Positions 18,458 to 27,502 of a stretch of 52,500 bases of DNA are shown here, one piece after another (the stretch's first letter is position 1; every line of letters starts with the position of its first letter). The stretch comes from Hyphomonas polymorpha PS728 (GTDB lineage Bacteria > Pseudomonadota > Alphaproteobacteria > Caulobacterales > Hyphomonadaceae): contig NZ_ARYM01000020.1 of the NCBI RefSeq assembly GCF_000685315.1, positions 1 through 52,500 of the forward strand. Direction: 5' to 3'. A program made the translations under genes and the position numbers. Below the pieces are notes generated by a model. It was given only the letters and a program-made list of their open reading frames with translations. It was not told where the DNA came from and ran no database searches.

Positions 18458-19465
18458 TCAGACTTTGTCTGACGCGAAAGTGAACGTGAGGGCCGGATCG
18501 AGGCGGACCCCGGTTTCCGTTCCCTGGACAATTCCGGACATCGGCGGGACAAGCGCGGTCAGTTTCAGGCCCTGCAGGTCCAGCGTCAGGCGCGTCAGCG
18601 GCCCGGTCATGCGGGCAGAGAGGATAGTGGCGCGGATCGGCGAGGCCGGGTCGATGCAGACGCCTTCCGGCCGCACCAGGATCAGCGCGCCGGGATCCTG
18701 TCCACTGAGAAGGCCGGCCGGCGCGTTGCCGGCTGGAAAACGGTTCAGGGGGCCAAGGGCGCCTGCCACGGCGGCGCTGACGGGGCGGGTGTAGATCTCG
18801 CTGGCCGCGCCTTCCTGCAACAGCTTACCCTGGCTCATGATCGCAATGCGGTCTGCATGTTCCAGGGCTTCGGCGGGATCATGCGTGACCAGCAGGGCGG
18901 GGATACCGGCCGCGCGAATGGCGTCGAGGGCGGCGTCGCGCACGCTGTCGCGCAGGCTGGGGTCGAGGCCCGAGAACGGCTCATCCATCAGGATGGCGGC
19001 AGGCTCCGGCGCCAGAGCGCGGGCGATGGCAACGCGCTGCTGCTCGCCGCCGGAAAGCTCATGCGGATAGGCATTGGCGCGCGGCTCAAGGCCGAGGCGG
19101 GCGAGCCAGGCCTGCGCGCGGGCCGCGGCCTCAGCCTTGGGCAGATGCTTCAGGCCGAAGGCGACATTGCGCGCCGCGGTGAGGTGGGGAAAGAGGGCAA
19201 AATCCTGGAAAATCAGGCCAATGCGGCGTTTTTCGGCGGGCACCGTGCGGCCGGGCGCAGAGAGAATTTCCTCGCCGAGGCGGATTTCGCCTTCATCTAC
19301 GCCTTCAAGACCTGACAGCAGGCGCAGCAGAGTAGACTTGCCAGCGCCGGAGCCGCCGAGCAGCGCGGTGATCTGGCCTGGGGGCAGGCTGAGGCTGACG
19401 CCATCGACAACCGCACGGTCGCCATAGCGGCGGGTTACCCCATGAGCAGAAAGCGGCGCGCTCAT
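18458..19465 (-). CDS. Ferric iron ABC transporter, ATP-binding protein (FbpC/AfuC-type)
   Basis: A protein of 335 residues. Walker A GGSGAGKST is at 37-45, the Q-loop follows in IFQDFALFP, the signature is LSGGEQQRVAIARAL, and Walker B is ILMDEPFSGLD. A C-terminal TOBE-like regulatory region runs from about 240. The start overlaps the permease stop by four bases (ATGA), which shows translational coupling. With the two genes upstream it forms a complete ferric-ion importer; the pump energises Fe3+ transfer from the lipoprotein receptor through the permease. Confidence 0.9.
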   Translation of the reverse strand: MSAPLSAHGVTRRYGDRAVVDGVSLSLPPGQITALLGGSGAGKSTLLRLLSGLEGVDEGEIRLGEEILSAPGRTVPAEKRRIGLIFQDFALFPHLTAARNVAFGLKHLPKAEAAARAQAWLARLGLEPRANAYPHELSGGEQQRVAIARALAPEPAAILMDEPFSGLDPSLRDSVRDAALDAIRAAGIPALLVTHDPAEALEHADRIAIMSQGKLLQEGAASEIYTRPVSAAVAGALGPLNRFPAGNAPAGLLSGQDPGALILVRPEGVCIDPASPIRATILSARMTGPLTRLTLDLQGLKLTALVPPMSGIVQGTETGVRLDPALTFTFASDKV

Positions 19466-21027
19466 TGATCCTCACCGGGGCGGGAGCGGGAAAGCTGCCA
19501 GGAGAGGAGGATCACCGGCACAAGACCCGCTGCCGTAATCAGCAAAGCCGGCAGCGCGGCAGCGGCAAGGCGTTCGTCGCTGGCATAGGCATAGGCGCGC
19601 ACGGACAGGGTATCCCAGTTGAAGGGCCGCAACATCAGGGTGGCCGGCAGTTCTTTCAAGGCCTCAACGAAAAGGATGAGGGCGGCGACCGCTGCCCCGG
19701 AAAGGGCGATGGGAAGGTCAACCTCGAAGGCCTGGCGGGTGGGGCTGGCGCCGAGGCTGCGGGCGGCATTGGAGAGAGAGGCGGGCGCGCGGGCAAGGGC
19801 GGCGGCCATCGGTTCGGTTCCGGCAGCGGTGAAGCGGGAGGCATAGACCCAGGTGAGGGCAAGAAGGGCCACGCCGCCAGAGAGGGTAACCGGGAAAAGC
19901 GCAATGATTGCAAGGGCCCCGAGCGCAAGAACAGCGCCGGGGATGGAGTAGCCGGAGACAGCGCTGGCGCGGGCAAAAAGAGCTGCCGGGCCTTTGGCGC
20001 GGGCGGCCAGTACGATCATCAGGGCGAGGACAAAGGCGAAGATCGCGCCAGCGCCAGCCAGCATCACCGAGTTTACCAGGGCGTCCCAGATGGGCGCTGC
20101 GCGGGTGCCCGTCTCGATACTTCTCCAGACAAGGCGGCCCACCGGCAGGCCAAACGCGATCAGAAACAGGACAAAACAGGACAGGCTGGCCCCAAGAGCG
20201 GGCAGGCCGGTCAATTGCGTGCGCGAGACGTGCCGCCAGCGGATGGAGGAATGCTGGCTGCCCGCGCGGCCCCGTCCCCAGCGCTCGGTGAGAATGAGGA
20301 CGGCGATCACGCCGATCAGCACGAAGGCCAGCCGGGCAGCGGCGGCGGGCTCGCCAAAGCTTTTCCAGGCGCGGACGATGCCGAAGGTGAGGGTGGGAAC
20401 GCCCAGGAACTCGGCGGCGCCATAATCGGCTGCCGCCTCCATCAGGGCAAGGGCAAGCCCGGCGGCGATGGCCGGGCGGGCGGCGGGCAGGGCAACCGCC
20501 CAGAAGCTGCGCCCGGGGCTGGCGCCGAGGCTGCGGGCTGCCTCAAGGGCGCAGACCGACTGGGACACGAACGCCGAGCGCGCGGTGAGATACACGTAGG
20601 GATAGAGAGTGCAGGCCAGGACGAAAGCGAGGCCCGGCAGGGAGCTGATGTCCGGAAACCAGTAGTCGCGCGCCGACCAGCCGGTTACGTCGCGCAGGGC
20701 GGACTGGAGCGGGCCGCCCACCCCGGCAAGGTCTGCCCAGGCATAGGCGAGCACATAGCCCGGCGCGGCCAGCGGCAGGATCAGCAGCCATTCGAACACG
20801 GCCCGGCCCGGAAAGCGGAACATGGTGACCAGCCAGGCGGCCGGCACGGCAAACAGCAGGCAGAGCGCGCCGGTGAGCGCAAGCACGCTGATTGTGCCGC
20901 CCAGATAACGCAGCAGCAGCGTCTCGCGGATATGCGTCCAGGTGGGGCCGCCGCCGTCAAACAGGCCGGCCAGCAGCACCATGATCACAGGCACCGCAAT
21001 GACGATGCCGGCGACGAGCGCCGGCAC
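19462..21027 (-). CDS. Ferric iron ABC transporter, fused permease (FbpB-type)
   Basis: A protein of 521 residues with about 12 hydrophobic spans, the duplicated permease layout of FbpB. Each half carries an EAA-like coupling loop: EAARSLGASPGRSFWAVALP in the first and NAARSLGASPTRQAFEVDLP in the second. The only available start near the family N-terminus is GTG 21027; the ribosome-binding site is weak, and coupling to the preceding gene, 32 bases away, is likely. It sits in the cytoplasmic membrane. Confidence 0.9.
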   Translation of the reverse strand: MPALVAGIVIAVPVIMVLLAGLFDGGGPTWTHIRETLLLRYLGGTISVLALTGALCLLFAVPAAWLVTMFRFPGRAVFEWLLILPLAAPGYVLAYAWADLAGVGGPLQSALRDVTGWSARDYWFPDISSLPGLAFVLACTLYPYVYLTARSAFVSQSVCALEAARSLGASPGRSFWAVALPAARPAIAAGLALALMEAAADYGAAEFLGVPTLTFGIVRAWKSFGEPAAAARLAFVLIGVIAVLILTERWGRGRAGSQHSSIRWRHVSRTQLTGLPALGASLSCFVLFLIAFGLPVGRLVWRSIETGTRAAPIWDALVNSVMLAGAGAIFAFVLALMIVLAARAKGPAALFARASAVSGYSIPGAVLALGALAIIALFPVTLSGGVALLALTWVYASRFTAAGTEPMAAALARAPASLSNAARSLGASPTRQAFEVDLPIALSGAAVAALILFVEALKELPATLMLRPFNWDTLSVRAYAYASDERLAAAALPALLITAAGLVPVILLSWQLSRSRPGEDQ

Positions 21028-21059
21028 CTGTCTTGAGATCGGAATGGCGGTGGCCTGTG

Positions 21060-22136
21060 TCAGTTCCAGCCCGCGCGATCAAAGATCGCCTGCGCCTCTG
21101 CCTGATGCGTGCCCAGCTCCGTGAGGGGGAAGTCGCTTTCCTCGAAGCCGGTCACCTGTTCGAGGCCGGCCGGAACTGTAGCACCGGCAACAATGGGGAA
21201 GTCCTTGTTCTCGGTGGTCAGCAGCTCCTGGCCCTTGGGGGTGGCGAGGTATTCGATGAACTGGATGGCAAGATCCGGGGATGGCGCGTTGGCGGCAACC
21301 GCAGCAGCGACGACGTTCACATGGGTGCCATTGCCGTTCTGATCAGGGAAGGAGAGCTGGGTCTTGGCCGTCTTCAGCCGCTCTTCCGGCGTGCCGGTGG
21401 CAAGGCGCACCCAGTAGTAGTGGTTGACGAGGGCAACCGCGCATTCGCCGGCAGCGACTGCTTCAATCTGGGCGGTGTCGCCGCCCTGCGGCTTGCGGGC
21501 GAAGTTTGCGACGACGCCTTTTGCCCATTCTTCTGCGGCTTCAGGGCCGTTGCGGCCGATAAGCTCGCCCATCAGGGAGAGGTTGTAGATATTGGTGGAC
21601 GATCGCACGCAGACTTCGCCTTTCAGGCGCGGATCGGCGAGATCGGCATAGGTGGCAACTTCATCGGCCGAAACGACCTGGGGATCATAAACGATGATGC
21701 GGTAGCGTTTGGTGAGGCCGAACCAATGGCCGTCTTTTTCGCGCAGCTGGGCGGGAATGGCGGCGGAGAGTTTTTCGGAAGTGACGCCCTGCGTGAAGCC
21801 AGCTTCCTGGAAGCGGTAAAGCGCGCCGGCGTCCGATGCGATGATAACATCCGCGGGAGAGCGCGAGCCTTCGGCCCTCATCGTTTCCAGAAGTTCGGGC
21901 GCGCCGGATTCGCGGACATTCACGCGTATGCCGGTCTCAGCCTCGAAGGCGGCGTACATCGCTTTGTCGGAATCATAGTGACGCGCGGAATAGACATTGA
22001 TCGTGCCGTTGAGGCCGGCCGCCGGTGCGGCGGTTTCTTCGACGGCGGCGGGCGTTTCCGGCGCGCTTGGCGCATCCGGATTGCCGCAAGCCGCAAGGGC
22101 GAGCGCCAGACCGGCAACGGCGAGAATACGTTTCAT
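21060..22136 (-). CDS. Ferric iron ABC transporter, substrate-binding lipoprotein (FbpA-type)
   Basis: A protein of 358 residues with a lipobox (LALAAC, Cys17) and an acidic linker before the binding domain, which starts INVYSARHYDSD. The paired tyrosines in NHYYWVRLATG match those that hold Fe3+ in FbpA-like proteins. A lipidated rather than soluble receptor is unusual for classical FbpA but occurs in alphaproteobacteria. It is first in the operon and so is expected to be the most strongly expressed. ATG 22136 is used because the signal peptide begins there. Confidence 0.9.
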   Translation of the reverse strand: MKRILAVAGLALALAACGNPDAPSAPETPAAVEETAAPAAGLNGTINVYSARHYDSDKAMYAAFEAETGIRVNVRESGAPELLETMRAEGSRSPADVIIASDAGALYRFQEAGFTQGVTSEKLSAAIPAQLREKDGHWFGLTKRYRIIVYDPQVVSADEVATYADLADPRLKGEVCVRSSTNIYNLSLMGELIGRNGPEAAEEWAKGVVANFARKPQGGDTAQIEAVAAGECAVALVNHYYWVRLATGTPEERLKTAKTQLSFPDQNGNGTHVNVVAAAVAANAPSPDLAIQFIEYLATPKGQELLTTENKDFPIVAGATVPAGLEQVTGFEESDFPLTELGTHQAEAQAIFDRAGWN

Positions 22137-22173
22137 ATCAGGTTCCTTAAGAGCTGGCGGGACCAAACCATGT

Positions 22174-22192
22174 TTGAGAATGAATCGCAACT
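22174..22192. promoter_or_regulatory. Candidate Fur-like box upstream of the iron ABC operon
   Basis: TTGAGAATGAATCGCAACT, about 40 bases upstream of the substrate-binding gene, keeps the GA-AATGA part of the classical Fur consensus but is weak in the second half. Iron-repression of this operon is expected from its function. The match is by eye only. Confidence 0.3.
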
Positions 22193-22332
22193 CTGTGATG
22201 TCGCGACGTTTTGCCCAAATATTGCACAGACCGCCCATGATCCCTGCTGTTTCCGGAAGTTACAGGGAACCAACGGGGCAATGGCAGAGTTTTTGCAGTT
22301 GCGAAAACACTTCAGGCTTCTGGTACAGTCTG

Positions 22333-22347
22333 TTAATAGACTGGTAA
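22333..22347. promoter_or_regulatory. Candidate CtrA-like site upstream of the 87-residue gene
   Basis: TTAA, seven bases, then GTAA resembles the CtrA full site (TTAA-N7-TTAA) with one mismatch, 20 bases before the ATG at 22367. Short motifs like this arise by chance. Confidence 0.2.
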
Positions 22348-22366
22348 CGAATAGACGGGTGGTGGA

Positions 22367-22630
22367 ATGACGGATGTCATCGTCGACTTCGATATAGCGT
22401 CTTCGGACGAGGATCTGCGCCTTGCTGCTCTGATCGACGCGTTCGTGGAAAAGCAGGATGCGATGGGGCAATGGGATGCCGCATCGTTGGAACTGATGGT
22501 GCGCACGGGTTTTGGCCCGGCGGGCGAGCGCCTGAAACAGCTGATTTTCCAGAGCCGTGAAGCGGCCGAAGCCTTCTGCAATTTCTGGATGACCGAGACC
22601 GGGCTTCAGGTCGCCCACTTTCCGTACTGA
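22367..22630 (+). CDS. Small hypothetical acidic protein
   Basis: A protein of 87 residues that I do not recognise. It is acidic at the N-terminus (MTDVIVDFDIASSDEDLRL) and looks mainly helical, with no signal peptide, membrane span or Cys pair. It is divergent from the iron transporter and 23 bases upstream of the FAD-dependent oxidoreductase gene, so the two may be cotranscribed. The codon pattern matches the neighbours, which supports a real gene. Confidence 0.65.
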   Translation: MTDVIVDFDIASSDEDLRLAALIDAFVEKQDAMGQWDAASLELMVRTGFGPAGERLKQLIFQSREAAEAFCNFWMTETGLQVAHFPY

Positions 22631-22653
22631 CACTGCGCGCCTAAAAGGCCCCC

Positions 22654-23820
22654 ATGATCAGGGCCGGTTCGCGTAATTCTTCCTCTCAGCCACGGGTCGC
22701 CATCATTGGCGCGGGCATTATTGGCCTCAGCCTTGCGTTCGAGCTGGCGTTTCGCCGTGGCACACAGGTTACCCTTTTTGACACGCGGGCATGCGGGCGC
22801 GGCGCAAGCTGGGCTGCGGCCGGCATGATTGCCCCGGCCTTCGAGGCGGCGGCTGAGGCGGGCGTTCACCCCCGGCTGTTCGATCTTTGCCTTGAGAGCG
22901 CAAACTTGTGGCCGGACTTCGCCGCCGAGATTGAGCGCGCCTCTGGCCTGCCGTCCGGTTTTGAGCCTGCCCCGGCGCTGGCCGTGGCGATGGAGGCAGG
23001 CGAGGCGGCGCATCTGGCGGCAATCGGGCGGGTACTCGCCGCGCGCGGGGTGGCGCACAGGGCGCTCAGTGGCGAAGACGTTCGCAGGCTTGAACCCGCC
23101 CTTTCCGGTGAGGTTCTGGGCGGGCTGGAGCTTGAGACCGATACCCGCGTGGACAATCGCCGGACGGTGACCGCGCTGCTGGCGGCCCTCATGGCCAATC
23201 CGCGTGTGAGCTTTGTGGACGGGCCTGCGCCGCTCAGATCCAGCGGCGGACGCATTGTGCTGGAGGGGCATGACCCCGTGATCGCGGCGGCGGGGTGGGA
23301 AACGTCTGTCATCAAGGTGGAGGAGCAGGGCGCGCTCTACAGCCTGGTGAATTGGGACACGGCGCTGGACGATATAGATTGCCATGGCGGGCAGATGCTG
23401 TCGGTGGCAGCCGGAGAGGGCGCGCCGCAGCGCGTGGTGCGTGCGGGGCATGTGTATCTGGTGCCGCGTGGCGGGCAGGTGGTGATCGGGGCGACGATGG
23501 AAACCGGCCGGGTGATCGATACGCCGGAAGACGAGGTGATCGAGGCGCTGCGGGCCGAGGGCGTGAAACTCTGCCCGGCGCTCGCGGGTGCGCTGGTGAC
23601 CGAGCGGTGGGCCGGTGTGCGCCCCGGAACGCCCGATCACGCGCCCTTCATCGGGGAGACTGCGGCGCCGGGCGTCTATGTGGCGGCAGGGCATTACCGG
23701 AATGGCATCCTGCTGGCACCGGTGACGGCGCAGATCATTGCCGATCAGATTCTCGGGCAGGACGCGGGCGCGCTTGCCGCTACGTTCACCCCGCGCCGGG
23801 CCTGTTCCGCGACGGCCTGA
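22654..23820 (+). CDS. FAD-dependent amino-acid oxidase (glycine oxidase ThiO-like)
   Basis: A protein of 388 residues. The FAD-binding GAGIIG lies at 19-24 and GRGASWAAAGMIAP follows, as in ThiO and related D-amino-acid oxidases. The C-terminal AGHYRNGILLAPVTA is the typical ThiO block binding FAD and substrate. ThiO makes the glycine imine needed for thiazole formation in thiamine synthesis, but no other thi gene is seen here, so a more general amine oxidase role remains possible. AAGG lies five bases before the ATG. Confidence 0.8.
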   Translation: MIRAGSRNSSSQPRVAIIGAGIIGLSLAFELAFRRGTQVTLFDTRACGRGASWAAAGMIAPAFEAAAEAGVHPRLFDLCLESANLWPDFAAEIERASGLPSGFEPAPALAVAMEAGEAAHLAAIGRVLAARGVAHRALSGEDVRRLEPALSGEVLGGLELETDTRVDNRRTVTALLAALMANPRVSFVDGPAPLRSSGGRIVLEGHDPVIAAAGWETSVIKVEEQGALYSLVNWDTALDDIDCHGGQMLSVAAGEGAPQRVVRAGHVYLVPRGGQVVIGATMETGRVIDTPEDEVIEALRAEGVKLCPALAGALVTERWAGVRPGTPDHAPFIGETAAPGVYVAAGHYRNGILLAPVTAQIIADQILGQDAGALAATFTPRRACSATA

Positions 23821-23876
23821 CGCTGGACGTGCCTGCCCGCGCGCCTTAAGTCTCGGCGCCAAAGGGAGCTTACGCC

Positions 23877-25049
23877 ATGCATGTGATCCAGCCGATGACC
23901 GAAGATCAGGCCGCCATCCGCGACGCGGTGGCCAAGACGCTGGAGCCGTTTGACGACGCCTATTGGGCCAAGACCGACGAGACGGGCGAATGGCCGGAAG
24001 CTTTCTGCGATGCGATGGCCAAGGGTGGCTGGCTCGGCATTGCGTTTCCCGAAGAATATGGCGGGGCCGGCCTGGGGCTGACCGAAGCGGCGCTGATGAT
24101 GCAGACCGTGACGCGCACGGGCGCGGGCTTTTCCGGCGCCTCGGCGATCCACCTCAACATCTTCGGGCCCAAGCCGCTGGAGAAGTTTGGTAACCCGGAG
24201 CTCAAGCGCGAGAACCTGCCGAAGATCATCTCCGGCGAAGAAAAGATGTGCTTTGCCGTGACCGAGCCGAACTCGGGCCTCGACACGTCCAGCCTGGAGA
24301 CCAAGGCCGAGCGGACCAACAAGGGCTATGTGATCAATGGCCGGAAGATCTGGACGACGGGTGCTCAGCGTGCGGACAAAATCCTGATCATCGCGCGCAC
24401 CACGCCGAAGGATCAGTGCGCCAAGCCCTATATGGGCCTCTCCCTGTTCTATACCGATCTGGATCGCGGCAAGATCGACGCCAAGCCGATCCCGAAGATG
24501 GGCCGTAAGGCGGTTGAGTGCAACGCGCTGTTCATCGACGGGCTGGAAGTGCCCAAGGAACACCTGATCGGGGAAGAAGGCGATGGGTTCAAATACCTGC
24601 TGCAGGGCCTCAACCCGGAGCGCGTGCTGTTTGCGGTGGAGTCCGTTGGCCTCGGCTTTGCGGCGCTGGAGCGGGCGACGCGCTATGCCAATGAGCGCGT
24701 CGTGTTCGGCCGGCCAATCGGCCAAAACCAGGGCATTGCCCACCCCCTCGCCAAGTCGTGGGCGGAGCTTTCAGCCGCTGAACTGCTCGCTTACAAGGCC
24801 GCGGCGCTTTATGATGCGGGCGCCGATTGCGGCGCCGAAGCGAACGCGGCGAAATATCTGGGTACGGAGGCTGGCTTTACCGCCTGTGAAACCGCCGTGC
24901 TGACCCATGGCGGCATGGGCTATGCCAAGGAATACCATGTCGAGCGGATGATGCGTGAGGCGATGCTGGCGCGGATTGCGCCGGTGAGCCGCGAGATGAT
25001 CCTGAACTTCATCTCCGAGCGCGTGCTGGGCCTGCCGAAGAGCTACTGA
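23877..25049 (+). CDS. Acyl-CoA dehydrogenase family protein
   Basis: A protein of 390 residues, normal for the family. The order is an N-terminal helical domain, the FAD-contact segment MCFAVTEPNSGLDTSS, the beta-domain with GRKIWTTGAQ, and the C-terminal helical domain with HGGMGYAKEYHVERMMRE. It should oxidise an acyl-CoA to the 2-enoyl-CoA, passing electrons to ETF. GGGAG lies upstream of the ATG. Substrate chain length cannot be told. It fits with the thiolase elsewhere in the window. Confidence 0.9.
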   Translation: MHVIQPMTEDQAAIRDAVAKTLEPFDDAYWAKTDETGEWPEAFCDAMAKGGWLGIAFPEEYGGAGLGLTEAALMMQTVTRTGAGFSGASAIHLNIFGPKPLEKFGNPELKRENLPKIISGEEKMCFAVTEPNSGLDTSSLETKAERTNKGYVINGRKIWTTGAQRADKILIIARTTPKDQCAKPYMGLSLFYTDLDRGKIDAKPIPKMGRKAVECNALFIDGLEVPKEHLIGEEGDGFKYLLQGLNPERVLFAVESVGLGFAALERATRYANERVVFGRPIGQNQGIAHPLAKSWAELSAAELLAYKAAALYDAGADCGAEANAAKYLGTEAGFTACETAVLTHGGMGYAKEYHVERMMREAMLARIAPVSREMILNFISERVLGLPKSY

Positions 25050-25061
25050 TCTGTAGGCGGA

Positions 25062-25688
25062 CTAAAGGCCATCCGCGCCCTTCATCAGCTGGAAGAATTC
25101 TTCCTTGCTGTTGGTGCGCGGATAGGGCGTGGCGGGAACCGGCGCGCCGAGGAAGGCGCAGAGTGGCTCCCAGCCATCCCTGGCGGAGTGAATCAGCAGG
25201 CGGTTTGCCGGAATTTCGGCCTTTACGGCGGCTTCATGCGCATGGAAGGCGGCGACGACGCTTTCCTTGTCGAAGGTTGGCCCGAGACTGCGGTGAAGGA
25301 CTTTCAGCACCATGTTGAACCATTCGACCGCTGGCGGCGGCCAGTTGTCGGGCGCGGTCAGCGTGGAGAGGATCGTCTGGGAAATGCTGTCATACCAGCT
25401 TTCGGCGGAGCGCGTTGAGAGGATGATTTTGGCCTGCGGATAGGCTGCAGCGAGTTCGCGCCAGAAGGCTGCCGTTGGCCAGTCCACCGCTGCCTTGTAG
25501 CCTTTGTAGATCGCCTCAAAGTCAGGCTTTCCGGCTACTGCCGCATTCCAGAGCGGCACCTGGGACGCGCCATTCTCCAGTACCTCTTTCATGTGGTGGC
25601 AGGGGCCGAAGCCGATTTCTTCCAATGCCAGTTTGAGAGAGAGCGTGCCTGTGCGGCCAAAGCCTGCGCTGATTACAGAGAGTGTCAT
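25062..25688 (-). CDS. Sulfotransferase family protein
   Basis: A protein of 208 residues of the short bacterial sulfotransferase-like family. The 5'-phosphosulfate loop GFGRTGTLSLKLALEEIG lies at the N-terminus, and the 3'-phosphate site is in STRSAESWYDS. Members transfer sulfate from PAPS to an acceptor, but many homologues in marine bacteria have no known substrate. ATG 25688 is preferred over the ATG at 25700 because GGGGACA lies just upstream and the family N-terminus starts there. Its 3' end is 12 bases from the convergent acyl-CoA dehydrogenase stop. Confidence 0.78.
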   Translation of the reverse strand: MTLSVISAGFGRTGTLSLKLALEEIGFGPCHHMKEVLENGASQVPLWNAAVAGKPDFEAIYKGYKAAVDWPTAAFWRELAAAYPQAKIILSTRSAESWYDSISQTILSTLTAPDNWPPPAVEWFNMVLKVLHRSLGPTFDKESVVAAFHAHEAAVKAEIPANRLLIHSARDGWEPLCAFLGAPVPATPYPRTNSKEEFFQLMKGADGL

Positions 25689-25830
25689 TTTGTCCCCCAT
25701 AGCGCTCTGAACGGCGCTTATTTCAAGACACTAGCACGGGCGAGCTCTGCGCAAAACGCTCTGGCGATTGACCCGCCCTTTGCGGGCCGGGTAAGCGACA
25801 GGCACAGGTTTCAGACAAGGCGCTCCTCCC

Positions 25831-26535
25831 ATGCCGCAGATATTCGTTCCAAAGCGTTTCAATGGCCCGCCGGATACAGCCAATGGTGGCTATGTGGCTG
25901 GGCTGATTGCGAGCGAGATGCGCAAGGCCGGCATGGGCGGGGCGATCGAAGTGTCGCTGCGCGCGCCGCCGCCGGTTGAGGCGGCGATGGACCTCGTGAT
26001 TGCAGACGGGGCCTGTGAGTGCCGCCATGGAGAGACGGTTGTGGGGGCCGCGCGGCGCGTGGAGACGCTAGGCCGTGCGCCGGCCGCGCCATCGCTCGAT
26101 GTGGCTGCGCAGGGACGGGACAATTTTCCGCCGGCAGCTGATCATGCTTTCCCCCATTGCTTCGTGTGCGGACCAGCACGGAGCGAGGATGGGCTCTGCA
26201 TCTTCACCGGACGCCCGCATGGCTATGACGGGGTGACCGATGTGTGGACGCCTGAGGCAGATTATGCCGATGCCGAGGGCCTGGTGCGCGAGGAAGTGTT
26301 GTGGGCGGCGCTGGATTGCCCCGGAGCGTTTGCCATTGGCTTTCAGGAGCGGCCAATGGTGCTGGGGCGGATCAGGGGCGAGGTGCTGCGCCGGCCCGAG
26401 GCAGGCGCGCCGCTGATCGTGGCGGCCTGGCATCTCTATGACGATGGCCGCAAGCATGGCGCGGCGAGCGCACTGTTCACCGCAGACGGCGAGCTCCTGG
26501 CGCAGACCGAACAGCTCTGGATCGAGTTGAAGTAG
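25831..26535 (+). CDS. Thioesterase-like (double hotdog) protein
   Basis: A protein of 234 residues. The N-terminal FNGPPDTANGGYVAGLIA and the later VLWAALDCPGAFA resemble the two active-site helices of double-hotdog acyl-CoA thioesterases. A central HCFVCGPARSEDGL adds two cysteines that are not part of the usual fold. No signal peptide is present. It lies between a sulfotransferase and a membrane-anchored protein with no clear operon. The assignment is by motif shape, and the substrate is unknown. Confidence 0.6.
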   Translation: MPQIFVPKRFNGPPDTANGGYVAGLIASEMRKAGMGGAIEVSLRAPPPVEAAMDLVIADGACECRHGETVVGAARRVETLGRAPAAPSLDVAAQGRDNFPPAADHAFPHCFVCGPARSEDGLCIFTGRPHGYDGVTDVWTPEADYADAEGLVREEVLWAALDCPGAFAIGFQERPMVLGRIRGEVLRRPEAGAPLIVAAWHLYDDGRKHGAASALFTADGELLAQTEQLWIELK

Positions 26536-26542
26536 GCAGTTC

Positions 26543-27460
26543 CTATTTCTTCAGCACAAACCGCGCCACACCCAGCACGCCGGCGAGGATGGAGCCGAGG
26601 CCGCCGAGCAGCACAAACAGCGGGTTGGCCTGATCTGCGAAGGCGATGGCGCGGTTGAGGCCGGAGACCTTCACCGTCACCGTGTCGCGATAGGTGCGCA
26701 GGGGCACGACTTCATTTGCGTCCACCGCGAAGATCTCGAAGGTAAGGTCATGGTCGCCGGCGCTGAGCGCGGTGACCGACCAGCGCCAGGTATTCTCCGT
26801 CAGCGGAGAAAGCGACTGAACCGGCGGCGAAGTCGGCACGATGGTGAAGGCGGCGCCGGAGAGGCGGACTTCCACTCGGTCTGACACGAGCGCGGTGCCT
26901 TCCTCGATCACGCCGCGGCCGGGCAGGGCGTCCACGGCGCTGTCGCCGCCGGTCGCGTCGATGGCGAAGGTAACGTCGAAGGCGCGCTTGTATTCGGCTG
27001 AGGCGGGCGTCTCATGCGCGACGGGCACGGTCTTCAGCGTATCGATGAAGGATTCGGAGACGGCGGCGGTGACGTTGGGATCGTCGATGTCCACCGCTTC
27101 GGGCGGCGCGGGAGCGGCGGCCTCTTCGCCCGCCGAGGGCTCGGCCCGTATCGCGCGCGCCATGGGGGCGGCGTCTGCCGGGCCTTCCTCGACCATCGGC
27201 TGGAAATTGAAGTCGTCATCGGTAGCCGGCGCCGATTCGATGCTGGCTTCCGGTTCTGCCGGAGAAGCTGCCGGGGGCGTTTCGTCCTGGACGGGCGGCG
27301 GCGCTGGTGCGGGCGCCTCAGCGAGGGGGATATCCTGCGGGGCCGCTGTGATCGCCGGGGCAGCGTCCTTCGGGAAGTAACGCTCCATCAGGGCGGCGCC
27401 CCCGAGACCGGCCGCCGCCAGCCCGGCAATAACCAGAAGGATGGAAATCAAGCGCATCAT
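26543..27460 (-). CDS. Hypothetical protein with two terminal membrane segments and a beta-rich core
   Basis: A protein of 305 residues. An N-terminal membrane segment (about 4-26) is followed by a long Pro/Ala/Glu-rich linker (about 32-115), a beta-rich domain (about 150-270) and a C-terminal membrane segment (about 280-302) ending VLKK. The middle should therefore be exposed in the periplasm with both ends anchored. No catalytic motif or family was recognised. The GGAGA before the first of two adjacent ATG codons supports 27460. The PE-rich linker recalls the gene at 3226-4287. Confidence 0.7.
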   Translation of the reverse strand: MMRLISILLVIAGLAAAGLGGAALMERYFPKDAAPAITAAPQDIPLAEAPAPAPPPVQDETPPAASPAEPEASIESAPATDDDFNFQPMVEEGPADAAPMARAIRAEPSAGEEAAAPAPPEAVDIDDPNVTAAVSESFIDTLKTVPVAHETPASAEYKRAFDVTFAIDATGGDSAVDALPGRGVIEEGTALVSDRVEVRLSGAAFTIVPTSPPVQSLSPLTENTWRWSVTALSAGDHDLTFEIFAVDANEVVPLRTYRDTVTVKVSGLNRAIAFADQANPLFVLLGGLGSILAGVLGVARFVLKK

Positions 27461-27502
27461 GCCGGCGTCTCCCCGATCGCGTTGCGGAGCAGTGTAACAG
27501 AG

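Noticed and set aside
19465..21036. 523-codon plus-strand frame opposite the iron permease
   Set aside because: The translation is Gly, Arg and Gln rich, as expected of the complement of a hydrophobic protein in GC-rich DNA.
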